A DNA stretch of 37,261 nucleotides, from contig SOER01000034.1 in the NCBI GenBank assembly GCA_021646405.1, positions 1 through 37,261 of the forward strand, given 5' to 3'. This document shows, piece by piece, positions 8,706 to 16,429 of this stretch. The translations under genes were made by a program, and so were the position numbers. This DNA is from Candidatus Loosdrechtia aerotolerans (GTDB taxonomy: Bacteria; Planctomycetota; Brocadiia; Brocadiales; Brocadiaceae). Below the pieces are notes generated by a model. It was not told where the DNA came from. It worked only from the letters and a program-made list of their open reading frames with translations, and made no database searches. Numbering within the stretch: the stretch's first letter is position 1; each line of letters begins with the position of its first letter.

Positions 8706-10400
8706 TTAACAGGCATCCTTTTCTTTATCTTCTTTCGGCGTATCCCCGCTTGAGGATTTATTGATAAGGGCTTCGTACTCATTTCGAAAATATTTTAGCG
8801 TAGATAACACGGGGTTAGGTGCGCTCTGTCCAAGTCCGCACAGCGATGTCTCTTTTACTGTATTTCCTAAGTCCCAAAGAAGGTTAAGGTCACTTTCCGT
8901 ACCATTTCCGCTTACTATTTTATCCAAAAGATCGAGCATTCTTTTGGTACCAATCCGGCAGGGTACACATTTACCGCAGGATTCGTCCTGGGAAAAATTT
9001 ACAAAGTAACGGGCAAACTCTACCATCGAAGTCCTGTCATCAACTACAACCAATCCTCCGGATCCCATTATTGAGCCAACCTTCTGGAGGGATTCATAAT
9101 CTATAGGCGTGTCCAGGAATTCTTCAGGAATACAACCACCTGATGGGCCTCCGGTCTGTACTGCCTTAAACTTTTTCCCCCTTGCAATACCCCCTCCAAT
9201 GTCAAAAATAAGCTCTCTCAGTGTTGTACCCATAGGTACTTCAACTAATCCCGTATTATTTATATTACCAGCCAGAGCAAATACTTTTGTACCTTTACTT
9301 TTTTCGGTACCAATGGTATTAAACCAACTGGCTCCCTTCTCAAGAATTACGGGGATATTTGCCAGCGTCTCCACATTATTTATACAGGTAGGTTTGCCCC
9401 ATAATCCGGAGGTTGCGGGATACGGTGGTTTCGCCCTCGGCATGCCGCGTTTACCTTCAATTGAAGCGATAAGCGCGGTTTCCTCTCCGCAAACAAAGGC
9501 GCCGGCACCTTTCTTTATCTCAATGTCAAAGTCAAACCCTTTCCCCAGAATATTCTGCCCGAGAATACCGATTTCCCTGGTCTGATCAATGGCTTTCTGT
9601 ACACACTCTATGGCCATTGGGTATTCAGCACGAATGTAAATATACCCCTTCGTACATCCTATAGCGTATGCACCGATTATCATTCCTTCCAGAACCTGGT
9701 GGGGATTACCTTCCAGAATTGATCTGTCCATAAAGGCACCTGGATCACCTTCATCCCCATTACATATCAGGTACTTTAGATCCCCGGGGACATTCCTTAC
9801 GATTTCCCACTTTTTCCCGGTAGGGAAACCGGCACCCCCTCTGCCTCTCAGTCCTGAAATTGTTATCTCTTCTATAACGCGGGACGGACCCATTTCGGTA
9901 AAAATCTTCTCCAATGAAGCATAACCACCCATTGCTATATAATCAGAAACACTCGTGGGATCAATAAAGCCGTTATAACGCAGTACAAGCTGCAGTTGTT
10001 TTTTATAAAAAGGGATTTCAGAGCGATTGGTAATTTTCTTCCGGGTTTGAATATCTGTATACAGTAAATTTTCTAACACCCGCTTATTGATGAGCGTTTC
10101 ATCAATTATCTTTTGAACATCCGCTTTTTTCACCTTTTGATAAAAGATATTTGTCGGTTGAATAACTACGAGAGGTCCTCTTTCGCAAAAGCCCTGACAA
10201 CCCGTCTTTTTCAGTTGGAACGTATCCACAATACCTTTCTCTTTCAAAATCTCATGAAAGGTATCATAGATATCATTCCCTCCGAATGTCTCACAACCCG
10301 TACCACCACAAATAACGATAGAGACACGCTCTTTCTCCTGATTTTTTCTGAGATGCTCCCTCAAATTCCTGAGATCCTCGCTTGACCTGAGTTTATTCAT
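8706..10400 (-). CDS. nuoF: NADH-binding flavoprotein subunit, NuoF / HndC-type
   Basis: The FMN- and NAD(H)-binding subunit of complex I or of a soluble NAD-linked oxidoreductase, 564 residues. The N-terminal part (to about 130) is a thioredoxin-like 2Fe-2S domain with CGGTGC and CQGFCERGP. The 51-kDa core follows with GLRGRGGAGFPTGKKW, CNGDEGDPGAF, GAGAFVCGEETALI and PTCINNVETLAN. The 4Fe-4S cysteines are in ESCGKCVPCRIG and SLCGLGQSAP. The N-terminal thioredoxin fold is typical of HndC/HydB-like and long NuoF proteins. A longer reading from 10484 exists, but the ATG at 10398-10400 overlaps the nuoE stop (ATGAATAA), the standard coupled start. No other nuo gene is adjacent, so it may serve a hydrogenase-, formate- or ferredoxin-linked complex. 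Confidence 0.92.
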   Translation of the reverse strand: MNKLRSSEDLRNLREHLRKNQEKERVSIVICGGTGCETFGGNDIYDTFHEILKEKGIVDTFQLKKTGCQGFCERGPLVVIQPTNIFYQKVKKADVQKIIDETLINKRVLENLLYTDIQTRKKITNRSEIPFYKKQLQLVLRYNGFIDPTSVSDYIAMGGYASLEKIFTEMGPSRVIEEITISGLRGRGGAGFPTGKKWEIVRNVPGDLKYLICNGDEGDPGAFMDRSILEGNPHQVLEGMIIGAYAIGCTKGYIYIRAEYPMAIECVQKAIDQTREIGILGQNILGKGFDFDIEIKKGAGAFVCGEETALIASIEGKRGMPRAKPPYPATSGLWGKPTCINNVETLANIPVILEKGASWFNTIGTEKSKGTKVFALAGNINNTGLVEVPMGTTLRELIFDIGGGIARGKKFKAVQTGGPSGGCIPEEFLDTPIDYESLQKVGSIMGSGGLVVVDDRTSMVEFARYFVNFSQDESCGKCVPCRIGTKRMLDLLDKIVSGNGTESDLNLLWDLGNTVKETSLCGLGQSAPNPVLSTLKYFRNEYEALINKSSSGDTPKEDKEKDAC

Positions 10401-10956
10401 TATTTGATCCTCGATAGGGTTCCAATATTTCCTGAACTTTTTCCGGGGTAACCTGGCCATAAAACTTATCTCCAAGCGATACATTACGATTCGGTTTTAC
10501 CGGACCACCACAGCAAGTCTCAGACTTTTTACTATTTCCCACAACCACAATAGGTCCCAAAGCGCATGTACCTACACACCCAACTGATTTCAGGGTAAAA
10601 TTATAATCGGGGGTAGTCTCTCCGTTTTTTATACCAAGAACCTCTTCCAGTTTTGTATTGATCTTATCAGCACCCCTTACGTGACAGGCGGTACCAACGC
10701 AGACCTTTACCGTATACCTTCCTCTGGGCACGAATGAGAATTGGGAATAAAAGGTAGCAACACCGTAGATCCTACTGACGGGAACATGTATACGTTTTGA
10801 TACGAACTCTAATGCCACCCTGGGTAAGTAGCCATAAATTTCCTGTATATGTTGAAGTAGCGGAATAATATCAGAATTGCTCAGTGTATGGTTTGCTCTC
10901 TGTATATAGTCATCTATTTTTTGCAATTCCGCGTCAACAGGTTCTTGTTCTAACAC
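10393..10956 (-). CDS. nuoE: NADH dehydrogenase 24-kDa type 2Fe-2S subunit
   Basis: The thioredoxin-like 2Fe-2S subunit that pairs with NuoF to form the NADH input module, 187 residues. The N-terminal helical part (LLQHIQEIYGYLPRVALEFV) and VSRIYGVATFYSQF are family signatures. The cluster cysteines lie in CVGTACHVRGA and CVGTCALGP. A cysteine-rich insert (SETCCGGPV) precedes the last helix and is less usual. The start is GTG at 10954-10956, with GGAGG about 13 bases upstream. It overlaps nuoF by 8 bases, so the two are co-translated. Confidence 0.92.
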   Translation of the reverse strand: MLEQEPVDAELQKIDDYIQRANHTLSNSDIIPLLQHIQEIYGYLPRVALEFVSKRIHVPVSRIYGVATFYSQFSFVPRGRYTVKVCVGTACHVRGADKINTKLEEVLGIKNGETTPDYNFTLKSVGCVGTCALGPIVVVGNSKKSETCCGGPVKPNRNVSLGDKFYGQVTPEKVQEILEPYRGSNNE

Positions 10957-11364
10957 GTTTTTACTTGTGCCTCCATTATGAGATTTTTATAATCTCTATT
11001 CATTCTAAATACTACAATGTATATCGTAAAATTAGAATTATCAACGAAAAAATTGAAAAGCATCCTTTTCATTGTTATGAAATTGCATACAAATCATTTT
11101 AAAAATATTTGTCATAGTCATGCAAGAATTTTTTAAAATAATTGTAAGGCAGAGAGGGAGAGATACCGGAGTGATGTGGATCGGAGCTTTTCTCAACCCC
11201 TTCCGATTCTGAATTCACTGTATTCCTGACAAAGATAAAAATAAAAGAAATTGTGAAAGTTGATGAAAGATAGTATACTTATTAAGTACAAGTGATTTGC
11301 TAAAAGTTATAGTTGTTGAATGTATTAAGATGTCCGGGCATCGGCAGTGCGAAGATCTTTGTTT
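10957..11364. other. Intergenic region between divergent nuoE and MobB-like gene
   Basis: An AT-rich stretch between two divergently transcribed genes, so it should hold both promoters. A ribosome site for nuoE (CCTCC on the plus strand, 10971-10975) and a sigma-70-like promoter toward the right gene (11251-11279) can be picked out. No coding sequence is seen. Confidence 0.6.
11251..11279 (+). promoter_or_regulatory. Putative sigma-70 promoter for the MobB-like gene
   Basis: TTGTGA at 11251-11256 and TATACT at 11274-11279 are separated by 17 bases. They lie about 85 bases upstream of the preferred start codon. This is assigned by consensus match only. Confidence 0.4.
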
Positions 11365-12066
11365 ATGAAGTTTCATAGTGCAGATGTCTTTTTAAAGAAT
11401 TTACAAAGGAATCCTGTACTTACTCATATGAGAATACTGTCTATCACAGGAACCGCCAGCGGCGTAGGAAAAACGACAGTTGCCCAGTTCTTGCTGAGGC
11501 ATTTTGACAACCTGTCAGCCTTAAAAATTACGACCAAACACGAGGGTAACTGTACCAGACATTCTGACTGCGATATATGTGATACTATGGTATTCCCATA
11601 CAAAATAGCGAGTGATTCCCTGCAGATCAATCAACCGGGCAAAGATACTGCCCTCCTTAAAAACGCAGGCGCCCGAAAGGTTGTGTGGCTCCAGGCTCAG
11701 TCTAAATATCTGAAAAGGGGTATTGAAGAGGCATTAACATACTTTGATAAAAACGATTCTGTTCTTGTAGAGGGTAACAGTTTCCTCCACACACACGATG
11801 CCGATCTTAGCATTCTTGTTGCCACACCAAGAGAGACAAAGATAAAGCGTTCTACAAGACAGATTATTTCTAAAATCGATCTTGCGGTAATTAACAAATA
11901 CAAAGACGATCATACAGACGATATCATAAAAATGCAGGAAAGATTGCATCAGATTGGTTGTTATGCATCGGTATTTATCATAAATCCATTTCAAAAAAAT
12001 TATACTCCCAACGAAGTTTTTCTCAATCACATCAAAGAAGTAATCGGTCACGGAGTCAGACCCTGA
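11365..12066 (+). CDS. MobB-like P-loop GTPase (molybdenum cofactor nucleotide protein)
   Basis: A P-loop NTPase resembling MobB, which assists guanylyl transfer to molybdopterin for Mo/W enzymes. The Walker A motif is in SITGTASGVGKTT, 22-38 residues into the protein depending on the start chosen. It is followed by KITTKHEGNCTRHSDCDICD, a cysteine/histidine cluster, and by GKDTALLKNAGA, which matches the MobB phosphate-loop environment. LVEGNSFLH sits at the expected Walker B position. Possible starts are GTG 11347, ATG 11365 and ATG 11428; the last gives the most MobB-like N-terminus but has no ribosome site. Anammox bacteria rely on Mo-dependent nitrite oxidoreductase and formate dehydrogenase, which would explain such a gene, but no Mo enzyme is adjacent. 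MobB identity is probable rather than certain. Confidence 0.6.
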   Translation: MKFHSADVFLKNLQRNPVLTHMRILSITGTASGVGKTTVAQFLLRHFDNLSALKITTKHEGNCTRHSDCDICDTMVFPYKIASDSLQINQPGKDTALLKNAGARKVVWLQAQSKYLKRGIEEALTYFDKNDSVLVEGNSFLHTHDADLSILVATPRETKIKRSTRQIISKIDLAVINKYKDDHTDDIIKMQERLHQIGCYASVFIINPFQKNYTPNEVFLNHIKEVIGHGVRP

Positions 12067-12075
12067 ATTGTTTCT

Positions 12076-12240
12076 GGATACGGTATTGGCCAGATCCGGA
12101 GCACCTAAGGCCTCCCCCAGCAGGAAGAGAATGGCAGCAACAGTAAAATTAGGAGCAAAGACAATTGTGGTTAGTAGCAGGCTTGAAGGAATATGAGTGA
12201 AGACCATCGTGTTTACCAGGCCAACCCGTTTTCTTGATTG
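12076..12240 (-). pseudogene. Fragment of a major facilitator superfamily transporter
   Basis: Reading the minus strand from 12240 gives RKRVGLVNTMVFTHIPSSLL followed by a hydrophobic run ending in ILFLLGEAL. This matches the conserved loop and helix of a bacterial MFS family in which THLPSN is followed by an APNFTLA helix and LLREAL. An in-frame stop lies just upstream (within CTAATC, 12241-12246), and similarity ends soon after LGEAL. It is therefore a remnant of about 45 codons. It sits between two convergent genes and has no start or domain of its own. Confidence 0.55.
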
Positions 12241-12283
12241 CTAATCAGACAGGTGTTGTATACTGCATCAAATGGAAAGTTGT

Positions 12284-12517
12284 TTACTTATTAACCGCTT
12301 CTACAGGAAGATTTTCTATACTCACATTAACAATATCGGAAAGGTTGAAACGCTGGCTTACATCTAATACCTCAATTCCTATTAATTGACCCTTTTCATC
12401 AAAGTCAATGACAACGCCATCTTCAATTTCTCTGGATTTTGCTACAAATTCCTCTATGAAGTAAACATAGATTGCATCTGCTTCTTTACTATATTCGATC
12501 TTCATTTTACCGGGCAT
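12284..12517 (-). CDS. DUF2283 family protein
   Basis: A 77-residue protein of the DUF2283 family, small beta-rich proteins of unknown function that are often linked to toxin-antitoxin or mobile neighbourhoods. It carries the family pattern: MKIEYSKEADAIYVYF at the N-terminus, then VVIDFDEKGQLIGIEVLD. The start codon abuts the stop of the upstream cyclase gene (TAA then ATG). The ATG four codons later, at MKIEY, fits the family better. It is probably the second gene of a two-gene operon. Confidence 0.75.
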   Translation of the reverse strand: MPGKMKIEYSKEADAIYVYFIEEFVAKSREIEDGVVIDFDEKGQLIGIEVLDVSQRFNLSDIVNVSIENLPVEAVNK

Positions 12518-13324
12518 TTACTTTGGCAAAATAGCCCATATACGGCACTGTCCGCCTGAGCCTCCTTCAATCTTGATGGGGGCTATGATAAGCGTGGCAC
12601 CTTTTGGGGAGAGTTTGTCGAGATTGGCGACATTCTCCAGGATAAATTTCCCTGCGCTATTTATAATATGATGAACTGCAAAGTCTGAGCACAGCCCGCA
12701 ATCCCCGCTAAGGGTATCAATGCCGATACCTTTTATCTGCCGTTTTTTTACAAGGAATCTGGCTGCTTCTCCCGAATAGCCGGGGAAATGCATGCGTCCG
12801 CATGCATCGTTATTTTTGTAATCCTCAAAATTATTCCACCGTCTACTCCATCCGGTATTTAATAATACAATCGATCCCTCAGGTATCCTGCCATAGGTCT
12901 TTTCCCATGATAATATGTCAGATAATGAAAGGGTATAGTCGGCATTCTGCTCCACTTTCTGCGTTATATTCATGACGATAGCAGGACCAATGAGTTGTTC
13001 AAGAGGGATTTGATCCACTGACTGCTGGTTTTGTTCAAAATGGTTGGGTGCATCGATATGTGTTCCAAGATGTTCCGGTGTGCTGTATTTCCCCGAGAAT
13101 ACTTTGTCTTTTTTGATCGTTGCAATGACTTCGTATTGAAAAGGAGTATAGTTACTCATCGGCCAGTGGGCATTTTTTTCATTTAACGGATATGTTAAAT
13201 CAATAACCGATGCCTTACCCTCTATAACATCTTCAAGGAGTCCGGCCCTCGCATAATTATTCTGGGAAAATACCAGTATACCCATTATAAACATTTGTAG
13301 AAAGATTTTCATTCTACCACTCAT
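12518..13324 (-). CDS. Exported cyclase-family (kynurenine formamidase-like) metal hydrolase
   Basis: A protein of the cyclase/kynurenine formamidase-like family, 268 residues. These are metal-dependent hydrolases of amides or cyclic substrates. The metal site HLGTHIDAPNHF is clear near residue 86, and GIDTLSGDCG and EGGSGGQCRI follow in the expected positions. The first 27 residues (basic start, hydrophobic IFLQMFIMGILVF, then ARA) look like a signal peptide, so it is probably exported. A good ribosome site (GAGGAATAAATAATG) supports the start. Its true substrate cannot be told from sequence. Confidence 0.82.
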   Translation of the reverse strand: MSGRMKIFLQMFIMGILVFSQNNYARAGLLEDVIEGKASVIDLTYPLNEKNAHWPMSNYTPFQYEVIATIKKDKVFSGKYSTPEHLGTHIDAPNHFEQNQQSVDQIPLEQLIGPAIVMNITQKVEQNADYTLSLSDILSWEKTYGRIPEGSIVLLNTGWSRRWNNFEDYKNNDACGRMHFPGYSGEAARFLVKKRQIKGIGIDTLSGDCGLCSDFAVHHIINSAGKFILENVANLDKLSPKGATLIIAPIKIEGGSGGQCRIWAILPK

Positions 13325-13342
13325 TATTTATTCCTCTCTTTG

Positions 13343-14284
13343 TCATGGTACACATACACGTTCTCTTATTTCTGTATTCATCTTAAGGAGTGCCTGTTGG
13401 GTCGCCTCTTTCCATGTGTGGACGCCATATTTCTCTTTCCACGGTGGGAGAGTATAGGCATAAAGGATGGAACGGGATGCATTTATGATAGCTCCAAGGC
13501 CATCCGGATTAAAGCAGTTTTTGATATCGTTTGCTGTAGCACCCTGGGCACCGTAACCGGGGACGAGAAAATATGTTGCAGGCATGATTTTCCGTAATAT
13601 TACTATTTCCTCCGGGAATGTAGCACCGACAACTGCTCCGACAGAACTGTAACCCTGTTCACCGATTAACTCTTTTCCCCATTCCTGTGTTTTCTTTGCA
13701 GTAATCTCGTACAATTTTCTTTTTCCGCATACGAGATCCTGAAATTCTCCGGACAGGGGATTTGATGTTTTAACGAGGACGAATATACCCTTATGGTGTT
13801 CCCGGGCTGTACGTATGAAAGGAAGGATACTGTCGGTCCCTAAAAATGGATTAACAGTAACGGCATCTGTTAGAAATGATGTTTCCGTGGTGTCATCTAT
13901 ACGAACCTCTCCAAGGTGGGCGTTAGCGTATGCTATAGCTGTAACAGGAACATCACCCCTTTTAACATCTCCGATGACTATAAATCCTTTTTGTTTTGCA
14001 TATTTAATGGTCTCACTATAGGCCCAGATTCCCCAGTGACCATACAATTCATACAATGCAATTTGAGGTTTGACGATGCCTGTATGTGATGCAATAAGAT
14101 CAAGAACTTCCCTATTAAATTCTAAAATAACACGTGCAGCGTATTCAAAACAGTGTTTCTTCAGAACGAAAAACCGTTTCTTTACTGTGTCAGGGATGAG
14201 CTCAAAATAAGGGTCTAATCCGACTACCACGCAACTATTTTTGTTACGGATGGTATGAATAAGACGATCAGCAAAATTTTCCAT
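13343..14284 (-). CDS. pyrF: Orotidine 5'-phosphate decarboxylase, type 2
   Basis: The last step of UMP synthesis (OMP to UMP plus CO2), cytoplasmic, 313 residues. The length and VVVGLDPYFELIP at the N-terminus indicate the type 2 family. The catalytic Asp-Lys-Asp tetrad lies in VIGDVKRGDV (about residue 97). TVNPFLGTDSI and VPGYGAQGA form the phosphate-binding part. It lies 18 bases downstream of, and on the same strand as, the cyclase gene's promoter side; trpG/pabA lies 40 bases upstream of it, so a pyrF-trpG operon is likely. Confidence 0.93.
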   Translation of the reverse strand: MENFADRLIHTIRNKNSCVVVGLDPYFELIPDTVKKRFFVLKKHCFEYAARVILEFNREVLDLIASHTGIVKPQIALYELYGHWGIWAYSETIKYAKQKGFIVIGDVKRGDVPVTAIAYANAHLGEVRIDDTTETSFLTDAVTVNPFLGTDSILPFIRTAREHHKGIFVLVKTSNPLSGEFQDLVCGKRKLYEITAKKTQEWGKELIGEQGYSSVGAVVGATFPEEIVILRKIMPATYFLVPGYGAQGATANDIKNCFNPDGLGAIINASRSILYAYTLPPWKEKYGVHTWKEATQQALLKMNTEIRERVCVP

Positions 14285-14324
14285 GCAGAAGAATATCTGA
14301 GAAGGTTTTATGGTATTCGGACGG

Positions 14325-14891
14325 TTAAAGTGCTAAAAAATTTTTCAGGAGTTTGGGTCCCTCTTCGGTTAAAAAAGCCTCGGGATGAAATTGTACCCCT
14401 TCCAATGGGTACTCTTTATGGCGAATACCCATAATCTCATCATCATCATCTGCCCTTGCTGTAATCTCAAAACAATGGGGTAGTGAGTCTTCTTTAACAG
14501 TGAGCGAATGGTAACGTGTTGCAACAAAAGGATTGGAAAGCCCTCTGTAAATAGTTTTACCATCGTGGGTAATCAATGACGTCTTGCCATGCATAAGCCT
14601 TCGTGCACGGATTACATCTGCGCCGTAAGTATATGCAATACACTGGTGACCTAAGCAGACCCCTAAGATTGGTACTTTATTGGAAAAATACCGTACGATA
14701 TCGTTAGACATACCCGCCTCTTTTGGTGTACATGGGCCTGGTGATATAATAATATGGCTCGGTTTTTTCCCCTCAATCATCTCAAGGGTGATCATATCAT
14801 TTCTGAATACTTCCATTACTACGCCAAAGGCACCTATTTGTTGTACCAGGTTGTAGGTAAAAGAATCATAGTTATCAATGATGATTATCAT
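14325..14891 (-). CDS. trpG: Anthranilate / aminodeoxychorismate synthase glutaminase
   Basis: The glutamine amidotransferase subunit that feeds ammonia to TrpE (anthranilate) or PabB (p-aminobenzoate), 188 residues. DNYDSFTYNLVQ opens the protein, SPGPCTPKEAG follows, and the nucleophile cysteine is Cys79 in GVCLGHQ. The His-Glu pair lies in QFHPEAF near the C-terminus. Its partner is not in the window. In bacteria with a single copy it often serves both pathways, so trpG and pabA cannot be separated here. Confidence 0.9.
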   Translation of the reverse strand: MIIIIDNYDSFTYNLVQQIGAFGVVMEVFRNDMITLEMIEGKKPSHIIISPGPCTPKEAGMSNDIVRYFSNKVPILGVCLGHQCIAYTYGADVIRARRLMHGKTSLITHDGKTIYRGLSNPFVATRYHSLTVKEDSLPHCFEITARADDDDEIMGIRHKEYPLEGVQFHPEAFLTEEGPKLLKNFLAL

Positions 14892-15025
14892 AATTTATTT
14901 CTTATCTTAACTCCGGTTTTTGGAATATTAACAAAATACATTACGAATATCAAAGAGATTTTTGAGCATCGTTAAGATATATTATTATACTTATTTACAA
15001 CGGATATTCATACCGTAAAAATAAC

Positions 15026-15053
15026 TTGACAACAGTATTTTTTTTGATAAAAT
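15026..15053 (+). promoter_or_regulatory. Strong sigma-70-like promoter upstream of nusA
   Basis: TTGACA at 15026-15031 (perfect -35) and TAAAAT at 15048-15053 are spaced by 16 bases. Transcription would start near 15060 and run toward nusA through the hairpin at 15162-15186. Confidence 0.65.
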
Positions 15054-15059
15054 TCCAAT

Positions 15060-15188
15060 AACGATACATTATTTATAGATTAAGGAAGAATAGAAATGCT
15101 TCATCTTTAAACGTTTTTATTGATCGTAACCATAGATTTAGAGGCGGATTTTCTTGATAGCAAAAGTGGGGCGACCCACTTTTTTGTT
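15060..15188 (+). ncRNA. Putative small RNA or attenuated leader of the nusA-infB operon
   Basis: A transcript of about 125-130 bases is predicted between the promoter at 15026-15053 and the terminator at 15162-15186. It contains a GAAG/CTTC local hairpin over a five-codon ORF and the terminator stem. NusA and IF2 operons in other bacteria are commonly controlled in the leader, so readthrough control is plausible. I do not recognise a known RNA family. Confidence 0.35.
15162..15186 (+). terminator. Intrinsic terminator / attenuator
   Basis: AAGTGGG and CCCACTT pair around a GCGA tetraloop, immediately followed by a T-rich run (TTTTTTGTTTT). It lies about 135 bases upstream of the nusA start, on the nusA strand. 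Confidence 0.7.
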
Positions 15189-15320
15189 TTATATGTCTGA
15201 AAATTTTATAAATCCGGGTTAATGACATAGTTTTATATCTAACCTCTTATAATGATGTTATTACTGGGATTGGGTAAGATAAGGCTACTTTCAGTTAGTC
15301 TTCACCCGGAAAAGATATTT

Positions 15321-16391
15321 ATGGATAGAGAAAGTTTACTACGGTTAGTAGATAGTCTGCATAGAGATAAAGAGATTGCCAAGGACGTTGTCTTCCAGGG
15401 TATCGAGGCTGCTTTAACTACTGCTGCACGAAAGCACTTTAAATCCCAACGCGCAATTTCTATTCACATTGACAGGAACACGGGAGAGATTGTGGCGATG
15501 GAAGGAGAGCATAGAATAGATCCTTCCGAATTGGGGAGGATTACGGCTCAGACCGCTAAACAGGTTATCATCCAAAAGATACGGGAAGCCGAACGCGATG
15601 TGATTTATGAGGATTTTATAAGCAGGAAGGGCTCTATTGTTAGTGGTACAGTTCAAAGGTTTGAGGGGCCTTCTATAGTTGTTAATTTGGGCAAGACAGA
15701 AGGTGTTTTACAAAAATCTGAACAGATTGCAGACGAACATTACAATGTAGGCGAACGGATCAGGGCGGTTGTCATAGAGGTAAAGAGGATGGGAACACGA
15801 ATAAAAATATCGCTTTCCAGGTCTCATCCTGATTTTGTCCGCAGGCTTTTTGAGTTAGAAGTGCCGGAAATTGCGGAGGGTACTATTGAAATAAAGGCTC
15901 TGACAAGGGAACCCGGTCACCGAACCAAAATAGCGGTGGCATCGAGTGATCCGAATGTCGATTGTGTTGGTGCGTGTGTTGGCATTCGCGGGGCCCGAAT
16001 CAAGAATATTGTAGATGAATTAAATGGTGAAAAAATTGATATTATCCGATGGTCTGATGAACCTGAATCCTTATTACCGAATGCATTAAAACCGGCTGAG
16101 GTCTCAGGGATTATCCTGTCCACGGAAAATAGGGTTGCAACCATTGTCGTGCCAAACAATCAGCTCTCTTTAGCTATTGGAAAAAGAGGACAGAACGTAC
16201 GCCTTGCATCCCGCTTAACTTCCTGGGATATTGATATTATAACTGAATCAGAGTTTGAAGAGAGGCAAAGATCGAATGCTACGGAAGTTTCCGAGGTTGC
16301 CGAACCGAGTAAAGTATCTTCAAACAGTATAGATCAAACAGATGAATCATCTTCAGAGAGTATCGAATTCAATAATAAAGAAGAGTTATAA
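15321..16391 (+). CDS. nusA: Transcription elongation/antitermination factor NusA
   Basis: An RNA polymerase-associated factor controlling pausing, termination and antitermination, 356 residues from this start. The N-terminal NusA domain begins MDRESLLRLVDSLHRDKEI. The S1 domain is around GSIVSGTVQRFEG. Two KH domains follow, with GACVGIRGARIKNIVDEL and the second GKRGQNVRLASRLTSWDI. The tail is acidic and serine-rich. The frame is open to an ATG at 15252, but family alignment and the GGAAAAG just upstream favour ATG 15321. It lacks the C-terminal acidic repeats of enteric NusA, as in most non-enteric bacteria. It is the first gene of nusA-infB-DUF503-rbfA. Confidence 0.94.
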   Translation: MDRESLLRLVDSLHRDKEIAKDVVFQGIEAALTTAARKHFKSQRAISIHIDRNTGEIVAMEGEHRIDPSELGRITAQTAKQVIIQKIREAERDVIYEDFISRKGSIVSGTVQRFEGPSIVVNLGKTEGVLQKSEQIADEHYNVGERIRAVVIEVKRMGTRIKISLSRSHPDFVRRLFELEVPEIAEGTIEIKALTREPGHRTKIAVASSDPNVDCVGACVGIRGARIKNIVDELNGEKIDIIRWSDEPESLLPNALKPAEVSGIILSTENRVATIVVPNNQLSLAIGKRGQNVRLASRLTSWDIDIITESEFEERQRSNATEVSEVAEPSKVSSNSIDQTDESSSESIEFNNKEEL

Positions 16392-16429
16392 GATAACAAA
16401 TTATTACGTTTATTAAATTAGGAGTTTAA

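Larger units (their letters stand above)
14892..15320. other. Non-coding region upstream of nusA with its own promoter and terminator
   Basis: No gene longer than a few codons is seen. The region holds a consensus promoter (15026-15053) and an intrinsic terminator (15162-15186) that bracket about 125 bases, annotated separately. rimP, which usually precedes nusA, is absent. A minimal ORF (ATG CTT CAT CTT TAA) follows an AAGGAAG ribosome-site-like stretch near 15082-15110. Confidence 0.6.

Noticed and set aside
11734-12207. Minus-strand open frame of 157 codons
   Set aside because: Most of it lies antisense to the MobB-like gene. Only its first 45 or so codons look protein-like, and these are reported as an MFS fragment.
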